From Macrosoma leucophasiata (taxonomy: Eukaryota > Arthropoda > Insecta > Lepidoptera > Hedylidae): a stretch of 64,000 nt of DNA. Below, one piece after another: positions 31,198 to 40,590 of the stretch. The notes beneath the pieces are model-generated. The model searched no databases. It worked only from the letters and a program-made list of their open reading frames with translations, and was not told the origin of the DNA. Within the stretch, counting starts at the first letter, position 1. Each line of letters begins with the position of its first letter. The position numbers and the translations under genes were made by a program. The DNA lies in the NCBI GenBank assembly GCA_036365455.1, contig JAWQUS010000001.1:24165001-24229000 (forward strand), read 5' to 3'.

Positions 31198-31500
31198 CTA
31201 GTGGTACAGCTCCAGTGACGGAAATCGCGAGCGTAGGCATCACCTCATTACCTAATATACTTGCCGCTAAATGGTAGTGTTCATTACTATCGTGTCCCGG
31301 TCAGGGGGTAATGCACGGCTGTAATTTCCGGCACAGAGGCATAACATCTAAGCGTCAGGAGTGGTAACGCATCTGCGTTTTGACCTTGGTCTTCGTATGG
31401 GCATGTTAAGTGATGACTGCAGCCTATAGACGGCTGCAGTCATCACTTAACATCAATGTGAACGGCATGCTTGTTTGCCACTCGCATTACATAAAAAAAA
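31198..31500 (+). mobile_element. Family A copy with internal inverted duplication
   Basis: Full length, but the segment before the tail is duplicated in inverted orientation. 31403-31424 and 31432-31453 are perfect 22-bp inverted repeats around a 7-nt loop. This looks like a template switch during reverse transcription. Confidence 0.9.
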
Positions 31501-31510
31501 CAGGAATTAC

Positions 31511-31590
31511 TGTTCCGCACTATCGTGTTTAGGTTAAGTGGTAGATTATGTATGGCCCCGTAATAACTGTCACAGAACATAGAAACATAT
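31511..31590 (+). mobile_element. Family A, internal scrap
   Basis: GCACTATCGTGTTTAGG, AAGTGGTAGATTATG and GGCCCCGTAATAACTGTCAC correspond to the middle of a diverged family A copy. Confidence 0.6.
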
Positions 31591-31686
31591 ATTATGAATC
31601 CGGTTGATTTTAAAAATCATTTTAGTTTAATATACGCGATATAAATCCGTAAAAATAGTTTTATTTCAATATATTATGAACTTAAC

Positions 31687-32150
31687 TGCCTCAGTAGCCT
31701 AGTGGAAGCAGGTCACTACTACTACGCTGGGGTACTGGGTTCGATTCCCGGGTAAGGGTATCAGAGACAATGGTGTAAAGTCCTTTATCTTTGGTTCTAT
31801 TGGGATTTTTCCATTTTCTGGAAATATCCCAGTACCTCGGCGTTTGCTAATGTGCCCGGAGATGTCAACAGGCTCGCCACCTGTTACATGGGCAGAGAAT
31901 ATGTAACAATACTACGTATAGAATGGACTCTTCGACGTCCCGCCCGATTTCCCCGTCCCACCCAACCTCCTCCCCTCTTATGGGCAATGGTTGGTATTTT
32001 CTACCAAACCAAATTAAGCGTTTATATGGAATTTTCGCGTGTCCACGGTGTGACATGGGCCAATAAGTTACCGGCGAATCGTGGGTGTTTGCGTGCATGC
32101 TTGAATTTACCTCTGCCTACCCCTTGGGGGATTACAGGCATGAAGTAACG
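31687..32150 (+). mobile_element. Family C tRNA-headed SINE, interrupted by element L
   Basis: The head TGCCTCAGTAGCCTAGTGG (box A) and GGGTTCGATTCCCGGG (box B) are followed by the usual body up to 31893. A 159-bp L element intervenes (31894-32052). The SINE then continues from 32053 to GGCATGAAGTAACG at about 32150. Confidence 0.9.
31886..32060 (+). mobile_element. Element L, non-autonomous transposon with 8-bp duplication
   Basis: The insert 31894-32052 is flanked by perfect 8-bp ACATGGGC (31886-31893, 32053-32060). It opens AGAGAATATGTAACAATACT and ends GTGTCCACGGTGTG. It is shorter than the other two copies because the stretch around CACACAGGTGCACG is missing. The termini are only weakly complementary (CAGAG.. 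versus CACAC..). Confidence 0.85.
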
Positions 32151-32159
32151 TATAAAAAC

Positions 32160-32283
32160 TTAGTCTCACGATGGCAACGCATATGGATTTTGACCTCTGG
32201 TTTTTGCGTAGATGTCTATGGGCTGCAGTCACTTAACATCAATGTGAACTGCATGATAATTTGCCACCCTCATTACAAAAAAA
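32160..32283 (+). mobile_element. Family A, 5'-truncated diverged copy
   Basis: GATGGCAACGCATATGG through GTGAACTGCATGATAATTTG to an A run. Only the 3' 40 percent is present. Confidence 0.8.
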
Positions 32284-32405
32284 TTATAGCAGAATGATAC
32301 AAGGATGTAGATTTTCTTTCACAGTAGACGAGTTTCGTCATTCAGTATCAGGCTGACTGACGAAATTTCAATTGAGTACATCATGATTTGTTTTACCGAT
32401 ATCTT

Positions 32406-32575
32406 TTTGTGTTATGACATGATTAACACGCATACAGTTCACATATCTATGTGTAAAAAACACTGTAGCCTATAAACATACCTACATGAAACTAGAGATT
32501 TCCATGTAGATGAATTGCCACTCCTAAGGTCTAAGGTATAATGCCTCTGTGCCGGCAATTACAGGGCCGTGCAAA
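32406..32575 (-). mobile_element. Family A, 5'-truncated diverged copy
   Basis: Reversed tail and middle: GTTATGACATGATTAAC to TGTGCCGGCAATTACAGGGC. The head is missing. Confidence 0.75.
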
Positions 32576-32878
32576 GTTACATAAAAGACTGGCACGTGGC
32601 AAAAATTCCTGTACCTATCCTGTCTGCTGAAGTTATTAATGTTTTTGCCACTCATGTTTAGAATAGGTTATGTCTCATTAACAACACGAATATAGCAACA
32701 CTGTATAATAAGAATATCAACACACCTAACAACAGCTTAAGGGTGTTTTGCAGGTGTCCATTAGCTGCTGCAATCAATTATTTACAATGGTCTTTTGCTG
32801 CTTAATTTACAGTATTTTTATGCAACTTGCGAGGACGATAAATAATTTTAATAAGTATACGTTGAGAAAAATATATAA
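32576..32878. other. Unassigned sequence
   Basis: No recognised element. Confidence 0.45.
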
Positions 32879-33200
32879 ACGTAACTACACGCCTGTAATC
32901 CCCGAAGGGGTAGGCAGAGGTAAATGCATGCATTCAAGCATACATGCAAACACCCACGATTCGCCGGTTACGTTTTGGCCCATGTAACAGTTGGCGAGCC
33001 TATTGACATCTACGGGCACATTACCAAACTTCGAGGTACTACGAAATTTCCAGAAAATGGAAAAATCCCAATAGAACCAGAGATAAAGGCCTTTACACTA
33101 TTACCTCTGATAACCCCCTACCCGGGAATCGAACCCAGGACCTCAGCGAAGTAGTGTCGTAGTGTAGTAGTGGCCTGCTACCACTAGGCTACCGAGGCAG
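32879..33200 (-). mobile_element. Family C tRNA-headed SINE, full length
   Basis: The minus-strand head TGCCTCGGTAGCCTAGTGG at 33200 and box B GGTTCGATTCC are present, and the body matches 15008-15319. The anticodon-side region carries a short direct duplication (GTAGTGTCGTAGTGTAGTAG at 33150-33169). Confidence 0.9.
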
Positions 33201-33299
33201 AAATATATAGGTATGATAAATGTTATTACCCTATGGTGAAGACGAACGTTTAAAATGGCTTCCACGTAGGTATGAATGACAGCAATGAATCTTAGCTGT

Positions 33300-33405
33300 T
33301 TCGTCTCTGTGACAGTTATAACGAGGCCATACACTACCATCTAACCGGACCACGACAGTGCTGAACACTACCATTTGGTGGCATAGATTAGGTAATGCGG
33401 TGGTG
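33300..33405 (-). mobile_element. Family A, internal fragment
   Basis: GTCTCTGTGACAGTTATAAC, CACTACCATCTAACCGG, AACACTACCATTTGGTGGC and GGTAATGCGGTGGTG belong to a diverged family A copy. The tail side (33210-33300) is too decayed to align by eye. Confidence 0.7.
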
Positions 33406-33736
33406 TGTGTCCGGGAGAAGTGAAAATCCTTACAGGTAATTTTTTGTCGCGCTCTCCATATGGCGTATTATTTGTCTATGCCCCCGGTAGCGTGCTGATT
33501 CAGAGTTTTCCAACCAGGGAATCCTCTGAACTGGGGTTTATCTACTCATCGTTACCATGTTTGTTAACTAAAACCACAGCCTAAGAACGCTAAACTAAGA
33601 CTTGCAACTTAAATTAATTATATGTAATTGCATTCAAACTTTGCAGTCAATGTGACATTGAATGCATGCAAAGGCTGTATTTATTATCTATTTAGATTGG
33701 GACGTACGGGGTGCGGGGTGGGTAGTAGATTATTTT
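33406..33736. other. Unassigned sequence
   Basis: No recognised gene or repeat. Confidence 0.4.
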
Positions 33737-34082
33737 ATGTCATTAGGTTGACAGACAAGCAGACGGGCCACCTAATGGAAAATGGTCACAGTCGCCTATG
33801 AACATTTGCAACATCAGGGGATTCGTTAACGCGCTGCCAGCCCTGAAGGATTCTTTTGATGCCATTTTTGAAGAGCCCCATATTGTAGCACCGAGGGAAC
33901 ACCTCAGACTGTTGTTCCACAATTTACACGTTCTGGGCAGAAAAGAATGTGAAAACCTTACCGTTGACCACTGTCAGGTGTCCAGTCGGTGAGGGTGGAA
34001 CTCTCTTCGGCGTGTAGGAAAAGAGACGGTGGCACCATGTCAAACTGTTCAGCAGAGCACTTGCCATTGTAGAGAGACGGTA
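33737..34082 (-). mobile_element. 3' fragment of the 53-kb LINE family
   Basis: The plus strand reads GTTGACAGACAAGCAGACGG, CACCTAATGGAAAATGGTCA, CAACGCGCTGCCAGCCCTG and so on, matching the last ~340 bp of the LINE at 52986-53330. The coding part corresponds to the C-terminal residues of the reverse transcriptase frame, with frame damage. It is a 5'-truncated, inactive copy. Confidence 0.85.
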
Positions 34083-34401
34083 AGAATTAAAAACGACAAA
34101 ATACTTTTCCATATTTGTAGCCTGCAATAAATAACTTTATTTTTAATTCCTCCAATTATGTTTAATTCCTCCAATAACCTCAACTCCTTGACGATTTATA
34201 AGTTAGAAAACTAGTTTTTAGTGGGTACATGGAGCTAAATTTTTGGTTGAGCCTAATCAGGACATAAGGGCGGTCCAACGGTGAGTTCAATAATGATCAT
34301 AGGTATTTGACTATAACTACCGTTATGGCCTCCATTTATCTACAGCTTCATGGCGGTAATTGAGTGAGCACACAACTTTGCGCTTCCGATCCCGGTGCAC
34401 G
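34083..34401. other. Unassigned sequence
   Basis: Nothing recognised. Confidence 0.4.
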
Positions 34402-34495
34402 AGAGAGGACACCAACTGCTGGTTTATTTATCGCGACGTCACGGCACAATGATAGTTGACGTGACCGCTTCCCTTCGTGGCGGGAACTTTTAGTT
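34402..34495 (+). repeat. Direct repeat S, copy 1
   Basis: GAGAGAGGACACCAACTGC through TTGACGTGACCGCTTCCCTT is repeated at 35087-35180 with only a few differences near the end (CGTGGCGGG versus CGAGACAGG). Weak similarity continues beyond (AGTTGCG(T/C)T), and a second paired block lies at 34988-35028 and 35320-35360, so a larger unit was probably duplicated in tandem. Confidence 0.8.
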
Positions 34496-34637
34496 GCGTT
34501 GTTTACTGTATTGTGCCTTTATGATGTTTTCAAATGAGTAAAAGTTTCATAGTAGATCAATAATGATACTTAAACTTGTTCATGACATTGATTAAGACTC
34601 ATAGAGAGAACATATAATAATTACACACATAAAAAAA

Positions 34638-34958
34638 CAGGGACGGATTTCCCTATAGGCCGAGTAGGTCCGGGCCTAGGGCGGTAAAATTTGGTCGTTT
34701 TTTTTAAGTAGTTGCCTACGCGCATACTTGTAAAATCTCAAAAATGCGTCCATAACGCATCTCGCGAAAAAAAATTCCTGTATGGCAATTACGATTATTA
34801 GAAGAATTAATTAAATCACTTACTGACTATCGTTTTTTTTTATTTTAATTTAATTTCTATAGTTTATCTATTTTTTTACGCTTTAGAGCACGGGAGGGGT
34901 AGGGGGGGGGGCAATCTTTCATAGCCCTAGGGCAGCCAACGTATCAAATCCGCCCCTG
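34638..34958. mobile_element. hAT-like MITE, CAGGG(A/G)CGGATTT ends
   Basis: Left end CAGGGACGGATTT, right end AAATCCGCCCCTG, 12 of 13 bases inverted. The subterminal GGCCTAGGGCGG and ATAGCCCTAGGGCAGCC are also inverted. CAGGGGCGG-type ends are typical of hAT transposons. No 8-bp target duplication is recognisable. It contains a nine-G run at about 34902-34910. Non-coding. Confidence 0.7.
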
Positions 34959-34987
34959 ACTCAAGCGTCAAGAAGTCAAAATTATTT

Positions 34988-35380
34988 GTTTCGTTTACAC
35001 TCTCGACTCACGCCTCGTTTTTGCAGCTTTTCAGCTTCTCTTTTTTTAATCTTGTTCAGTTTATTTAATTTTGGTAGGTATCTAGAGGAGAGAGGACACC
35101 AACTGCTGGTTTATTTATCGCGACGTCACGGCACAATGATAGTTGACGTGACCGCTTCCCTTCGAGACAGGAACTTTTGCAAAGTTGCGCTTTTCATTGT
35201 ATTTTTCATTTACATAATTGAGAACGAAGAAAAATGAGGTCATAGCGATTAATTAATATTTGTAAACCTTTTTAGAATATTGATTTAGTCGTTAGAAACT
35301 CAAAAAAAATTTACTGTTTCGCTTACACTCGCGACTCGCCCCTTGTTCTTGCCTCGTAGATCAAACGTTAGAAGATGATT
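34988..35380 (+). repeat. Second unit of the local tandem duplication (repeat S copy 2)
   Basis: 35087-35180 is repeat S copy 2. 35315-35360 (TTTCGCTTACACTCGCGACT) pairs with 34988-35028 (TTTCGTTTACACTCTCGACT). The parallel order suggests a duplicated ~300 bp unit. The hAT-like MITE (34638-34958) sits only in the first unit. Confidence 0.6.
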
Positions 35381-35593
35381 TCAAGGTTTCTTACGGACTT
35401 TTATAAAATATTGCTATAAAGCAATTAGCAAAAGCAAAAAATGTTTCAGATTTAAACATTTTGATAATTAATTATTAGCGGTCTGCCGACACGACGTTGC
35501 CAATATAGCCGCTTTTTACCAAATGCATAAATGTATGACACGTACGTAATGTACGTAAACTTCATTATGAGTTCCAATGCAAGAGTTAAAGGG

Positions 35594-35704
35594 CGTATCT
35601 GCCGCCAAATGGTAGTGTTCAGAACTATCGTGTTCCGGCTAGGTGGTAATGTGTAATCACAGAGACATAACAACTAACGGTCTCAGGGGTGGCAACGCAT
35701 CTGC
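35594..35704 (+). mobile_element. Family A, internal fragment
   Basis: GCCAAATGGTAGTGTTCAG through GGTGGCAACGCATCTGC. Both ends are missing, and GGCCCTGTA is deleted. Confidence 0.75.
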
Positions 35705-35875
35705 TGTGTGTTGTAATATCGCATGTGTTATTGCGAAAAAGTAAGAAATTCAGATAAAATGGAAAGAAAAAAATTATTCAGGCAGGGAAGCCTGAAGTAA
35801 TTAGAACCTGAGAACCTGAGACCTTAGAAGAATCAGTCCAGCCGCTTTATCACTAAGCTACCGAAGCCCCACTCA
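35705..35875 (-). mobile_element. Degenerate family B relative
   Basis: ATGGAAAGAAAAAAATTATTCAGGC, CAGTCCAGCCGC and CACTAAGCTACCGAAGC echo the minus-strand order of family B (tail, T arm, anticodon region, D arm). TATCGCATGTGTTATTGCG at 35716-35734 matches its outer end. Too decayed to fold as a tRNA. Confidence 0.55.
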
Positions 35876-35888
35876 GGGCCGGCTTAAC

Positions 35889-36116
35889 CTATAGTCACAA
35901 TGCAAATATGAACAGTGTGGAAACTACGTACAAAACCTTGAAACGTCACACTCACACAAACATGCGCATCGACGAGGCCTCTAAGCGGTTCTCGCGGTGC
36001 TGCAGTACCGAGTCACTCGCTACATCGAGCGTCGATGCGCATGTTTGTGTTAGTGTGCCATTTCGGACGTTTTGTACGTAGTTTCCATACTGTTCATATC
36101 TGTACTGTGCTATAGT
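35889..36116. mobile_element. Foldback MITE with ~80-bp inverted ends
   Basis: The element 35896-36109 is flanked by CTATAGT (35889-35895 and 36110-36116). Left end CACAATGCAAATATGAACAG; the reverse complement of the right end is CACAGTACAGATATGAACAG. Complementarity continues through GGAAACTACGTACAAAAC and ACACAAACATGCGCATCGAC, leaving a ~55 bp loop. The CA start and 7-8 bp duplication would fit a hAT-like non-autonomous element. The minus-strand frame 35952-36134 is a chance translation. Confidence 0.85.
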
Positions 36117-37079
36117 GCAGGGTATGCAATGCACACGGGCGCCGCCGTCTCAAGGTCTTGGACCATCATGGTCAGGCCTTGGGGGTACCAGGGTTTCATT
36201 GAACACGGGCGCTATACATGCTAGAGCCCCTGGCCTCACTTCAATAAATTTCTACTTACTTATAGAATTTCGTACTAATACTTATTCGTTTCATTATTTT
36301 AATAGCGAGCATCGATTCTAATATCTACTTACCTTAATACAACAACTGCATTTAATATAATGTGTAATTGCTAGGTAGTCTATAGATAATTACTATAAAC
36401 ATTAACTGAGTTTGATGAAAGGGCCCCGTGTTCAACTAGTCATATCTACAGTTTTTCCTACGAAGAACCTACCTTCTTAACGTATTGCCATATTAATTGA
36501 CAAAATAATGATGCCACACTATTATAGTGTTAAAATAATTGAAATTTCTCATGGCATTCTTCATGATAAACGTTATGCAATAAAGTAATAATGTATAGTG
36601 TTTATTATGACAGAATATAAGTTAAGCTTTCTAGACCAGTCTTAACAGATATACGACTTTAAACTTTATTACTTTGTGATAGAGAGAGGTAACTGTGTCA
36701 ATATAAATACTGTTCCATCGAATATGCGAGGCGATGAATATTTTCATACTAAAACACCTATCAACTATTCAATAACAGACATAATGGGTATCAGACAAAG
36801 AAGGCAAAAAATTGGTCATTATTCTTCTTTCCGTGTTGTATTTGTTGATACTTTATTACAATTTAAAATAAAAATTTTACTTTTGTGTTTACCTATGATT
36901 TGACATTTTTGAAATAGTAATTCGCGCGGGTATAGGTCGCGCCACGTAAAAAGAACGCTGGCGGTCAAGCTGCGCGTCATGTGTTTTTATTTCATTTTAT
37001 GTTATTCTATGTAATATAGTTTTCAATCTGCCTACCAATACACGAAACCGCAAGCGAAAGCTAGATCAAAAATAAACCA
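36117..37079. other. Unassigned sequence
   Basis: No recognised gene or repeat family. A 75-codon plus frame at 36676-36903 lacks any signature. Confidence 0.5.
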
Positions 37080-37137
37080 ATAGGGCTAGTACTTTCGTGC
37101 GCGAGTGTACCGATGCGCACGAAAGTACTAGCCCTAT
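37080..37137. repeat. Perfect hairpin, 23-bp arms, 12-nt loop
   Basis: Left arm 37080-37102 (ATAGGGCTAGTACTTTCG..), loop GAGTGTACCGAT, right arm 37115-37137 exactly complementary. The absence of any mismatch suggests recent origin or a palindromic mobile element core. Confidence 0.9.
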
Positions 37138-37671
37138 GACATGAACCTTCCACGGAAAACCCTCTTTCCAACATTTTAAACAGGAACAAAATCCGTTCAC
37201 AACTTTCCGAGATTAGCGCATACATACAGATAAAGAAAATAGGGGACTTTGCTTTATAATATGAACTTAGTGATAATGATAGTGATGATGAGCAATAGTG
37301 ACCTGATATCACCCTAAGCCACCAAATCAGTGACTAGGAAATACAATTTCGGATCGGTGAACTTCATTCCATTTTTTCTTTAAATAATTTCAAAATTCAC
37401 TCGCATGTGTTATTGTGAAAAAAAATATGACAACTATTACTACCTTCCTATCATCAAACCACTTTATTTTCCACTTTTGAAAATTGTGAAACATTCAATC
37501 TTACTTCTGAAAACGGTTTTTGTTGTTCTGAGTTCGTAGGTTGTAAACATAAAAATAAATCTACTTAGTCACTCAACGATAACGATCAAACCTCGAACAT
37601 TGAGGCTTCTTAGCACTGCTTTCATGTAACTATTTTCCACAAGCACTTTTTTCCAATAATATCTTCTCAAA
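37138..37671. other. Mostly unassigned; family B scrap near 37368-37425
   Basis: CCATTTTTTCTTTAAATAA followed by TCGCATGTGTTATTGTG resembles the outer 3' part of a family B unit without its tRNA-like block. The rest is unassigned. Confidence 0.45.
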
Positions 37672-37870
37672 AACTCAAACTCAAAAATGTATTTAAAAAA
37701 TTTTGGAAATATTATAATTTGCTTGTTGATATGTCAATTACAAATATAAAATTAAAGCGAATAACAACTGATAAGTTGATTGATATGTCAAAGTAAACAA
37801 AAATAAAATGAATAATGGTATAAAAACACTTAATAATTAAAATTAGTATCAACAGAATGTTCCATACTGT
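37672..37870 (-). mobile_element. LINE 3' end fragment (family Q)
   Basis: CTCAAACTCAAAAATG, TAATTTGCTTGTTGATATG, AAATTAAAGCGAATAACAAC, ATCAACAGAATGTTCCATAC. Parallel to 23785-23995 over ~190 bp. Confidence 0.6.
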
Positions 37871-38321
37871 TTAACTTCTCAAAAGATATTTTCGCTTATT
37901 CACGCACTCGCCTAGCATCGAGTAGACAACTAATACAAATACAACATTGCCATTGAATATTGTTGGACAATTTATATACAAATACAGTTGTTGGAGTAGA
38001 AAGCCTGTGTCATTTACGTTCATGTCTTATTTATTATGCATTACTGATAGGTCATTTTTAGTTCTGCCGCTTCTAAAGTGTGATATTTTACACTTAAATT
38101 ACAATTCATGAATGGATAGATATAAACATTTCGTGTTAAACGGTGTCTTTGATGATGTCTTTTCGTGAGACATGTGTATTATTGTTTTTAAACTTTTATC
38201 CAATATTGATATGGATGTTGGAATTTTAAGCAACATTTATTATCAGTCGTAAACAACCTAATGTTTAATTCAATTGAATTTCCGTAACGTTTCTTCGATA
38301 CAAGCCTTACTAGGTTTGTAT
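37871..38321. other. Unassigned AT-rich sequence
   Basis: No recognised element. Confidence 0.45.
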
Positions 38322-38460
38322 CATAGAGCAACACGGGCCATCGGCCGCGGCGGACCGGAGGAGAGTAGCAATATGCAGGCTTTCCCCTCTGTCAAAGTAC
38401 AAGCCCAGATGGGCCTATGCCTGTCGCCCAGATGTTTAAATGTGTGCGTGAAGCGAAGTA
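38322..38460 (+). mobile_element. Family F MITE, right-truncated copy
   Basis: CATAGAGCAACACGGGCCAT, GGCTTTCCCCTCTGTCAAAG, CAGATGTTTAAATGTGTGCG, then the element is lost. No right inverted end is found, so it cannot be a mobile copy. Confidence 0.8.
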
Positions 38461-38495
38461 GCGTTTCACAATTCGCAGAAGTTCACAACTCCATT

Positions 38496-38532
38496 TAATT
38501 TGTGAAATGCTAATACAGCATTTCACAAATTA
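38496..38532. repeat. Perfect hairpin, 16-bp arms, 5-nt loop
   Basis: TAATTTGTGAAATGCT (38496-38511), loop AATAC, exact complement 38517-38532. It lies just beyond the truncated F copy, in a region with other TTTCACAA/TTGTGAA repeats. Confidence 0.85.
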
Positions 38533-38949
38533 TATGTTTGTGAATTACTTGTATGAAAAACTGTGCATGCTAAAGCCTTACCCAACTATCCGCGAGGGCG
38601 AGTGCGTAGGTGCTTTACTACGGTTATGAATGAATCGTAAAAACGTCTCGCGTCCATTCACACCGCCACCGTCACCCGGTAATGCCAAGGTCATTACGTT
38701 CCGTGCCCGCGAAAATACACTCGAAGCCTCTCCTCTCTACAAAGGTTTGGCCAAACGTTTGACTATGTTTGTTTTGGTGAGTAATCTTTTTACTCTTTGA
38801 TATGTGACGCGATTCAAATGGCAAACAAACTTGTTAACATGGGACGTTTCACAGCTTTTAGACATCATTAAATAAACCTACTATTTCTTATGATGGCAAG
38901 AGCGAACATCAAGAGGTATTGTAATATAGAAGCGTTGCAACTCTCGAGA
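38533..38949. other. Unassigned sequence
   Basis: No recognised element. 38640-38720 is somewhat GC-richer. Confidence 0.4.
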
Positions 38950-39185
38950 CCTAAGTCAGAGAATATGTAATAATACTACGTATAGAATGGACACTTCGAC
39001 GTTCCGCCCGATTGCCCCGTCTCACCCAACCTCTTCCTCTCTTATGGGCGACGTTCGGTATTCTCTACATGCTATGCACACAGGTGCACGTGTAAATACG
39101 CATCACTGATTGATGTCAGTGTTATAGAGACCAAATTAAGCGATTGTATGGAATTTTGGCGGAGTGTCCGCGGTGTGCCTAAGTT
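38950..39185 (+). mobile_element. Element L, full-length copy
   Basis: The insert 38958-39177 (220 bp) lies between CCTAAGTC and CCTAAGTT, a 7/8 match. It contains AGAGAATATGTAATAATACT, ACTTCGACGTTCCGCCCG, CACACAGGTGCACGTG and ends GTGTCCGCGGTGTG. Same ends and orientation as 31894-32052 and 52402-52610. Confidence 0.82.
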
Positions 39186-39596
39186 GATAACATCTCGATA
39201 GCAATTTCATTTTCATTATATTTCACGAAATAATAAATAATAAACCAAATTTAAGCCTAACTCCCATTGATATAGAAAACCTTTTCACTCTTAACTTAAA
39301 GATGGGTAGGTACCTAAGTTCCCAGAACTAAACTAAATGGCCGGCAAATTGTTCCAATGTTTTGTGGTACCTACAGTAAATGAAGAGCTAAAACATTTCT
39401 CCTTATTATTTTTAGGCGTAGATTTTTGCCAAATTTTTACAGGCCTTTCTTTACTAATGAAGGTACGGTGGTAGCTGCGCAAGTGTTAGTCTTCAACATT
39501 GTACGATACCAACAATGGAAATAGTCTCATTGGAACGAGGCATGGCGACGTGGCTAGCACTTTAAAAAACAGTGATGGGAAGAAAAACTGTAAAAA
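39186..39596. other. Unassigned sequence
   Basis: No recognised element. Confidence 0.4.
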
Positions 39597-39766
39597 TGTA
39601 CGGCCCTGTAATTTCCGGCACAGAGGCATAACACCTTACGCCTCAGGAGTGGTAACGCATCTGCATTTTGACCTTGGTCTTTGTGTGGGTGTCTATAGAC
39701 TGCAGTCATCACTTAACATCAATGTGAACTGCATGCTTGCTTACCACTTCCATTACATAAAAAAAA
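39597..39766 (+). mobile_element. Family A, 5'-truncated copy
   Basis: From ATGTACGGCCCTGTAATTTC to a TACCACTTCCATTACAT tail with a run of A. Very close to the full-length copies over this part. Confidence 0.9.
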
Positions 39767-39829
39767 GGCAATTCTGTTGAACTCCCGGTCTTAATACATT
39801 AATAAAGTAAACTTTATGACGTTTTTCGA

Positions 39830-40200
39830 CTTTTTATTACATAAGGTTAACAGACTAACATGGCCACCTAATGGAAAGTGGTCACCATAGCATATCAACA
39901 TTTTCAACACCAGGGGAATTGCCAACGCGCTGCCAGCCCTAAAGACTCTATTGACGTCATTTTTCAAGAACCCAATATTGTAGCACCGAGTGAACACTTC
40001 AGAGAGAAATTCGTTCCATAACATACACGTTCTGGACAGAAAGGAACGCGAAATCCGCACCGTTGAGACCCAAGAGTCCAGACGGTGACGGTTGAATTTC
40101 TCATTCGGCGGGTAGTGCGATGCAGGAAGTGAGACGGTGATACCATATGGTGCAATTCCACCGAGCACTCACCATTGTAGAGACGGTGACAAATAGGAAT
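39830..40200 (-). mobile_element. 3' fragment of the 53-kb LINE family
   Basis: The plus strand reads GTTAACAGACTAACATGGCC, CACCTAATGGAAAGTGGTCA, CACGTTCTGGACAGAAAGG. The minus frame 39791-40168 includes ISRSFLSRTCMLWNEFLSEV, matching FSRSFLPRTCQLWNELPSEV of the full element. It is truncated at the 5' side and frame-damaged. Confidence 0.85.
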
Positions 40201-40221
40201 GATCAATATATTCGATACTTT

Positions 40222-40590
40222 AAGGTGTTATTAGCGCGTATGAAGCACGCATGGCCCCACGGCTGGTGTATATCATAAGCGATCCACTCGGCTAAGCATT
40301 ACGGGCGCGGTTGGATGTGTGATGGGTGACCGCTAGTGGCAAATTAAATGGCCGTCGATCCCGGTTGCTATCGATAGATAACAGTCGTTAAACCTTGTCG
40401 GAGGCCTTAAGGGCGGTTTGAAAACATCCGACAGCGGGTTGGCCACTAACCCGTATCTCCACCAATCCGCATTGGAGAAGCGTGGTGGAGTAAGCTCCAG
40501 GCCTCCCCCCAAAAAGGGGAGAGACTCGTGCCCAGTAGAGGGCCATAATTATAATGGGTTGCCATTGTTATTATTAATAAGGTGTTATTA
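40222..40590 (+). mobile_element. Family E 5S-headed SINE, complete copy with target duplication
   Basis: The element 40234-40578 lies between perfect 12-bp AAGGTGTTATTA (40222-40233 and 40579-40590). The head has GATCCACTCGGCTAAGC, ACGGGCGCGGTTGG and GATGGGTGACCGC, closely tracking the 5S rRNA region GATCACCGAAGTTAAGC, GTCGGGC.CGGTT and GGATGGGTGACCGC. The body and LINE-like tail follow, ending in ATTATTAAT. This copy shows both boundaries and so defines the element at ~345 bp. Confidence 0.85.

Noticed and set aside
37080..37137. microRNA precursor
   Set aside because: The perfect 23-bp stem is too short and lacks the bulged extended arms of a pri-miRNA.
40234..40330. 5S rRNA gene
   Set aside because: Only the internal promoter part resembles 5S. 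The ends are missing and it is fused to a SINE body with a target duplication.
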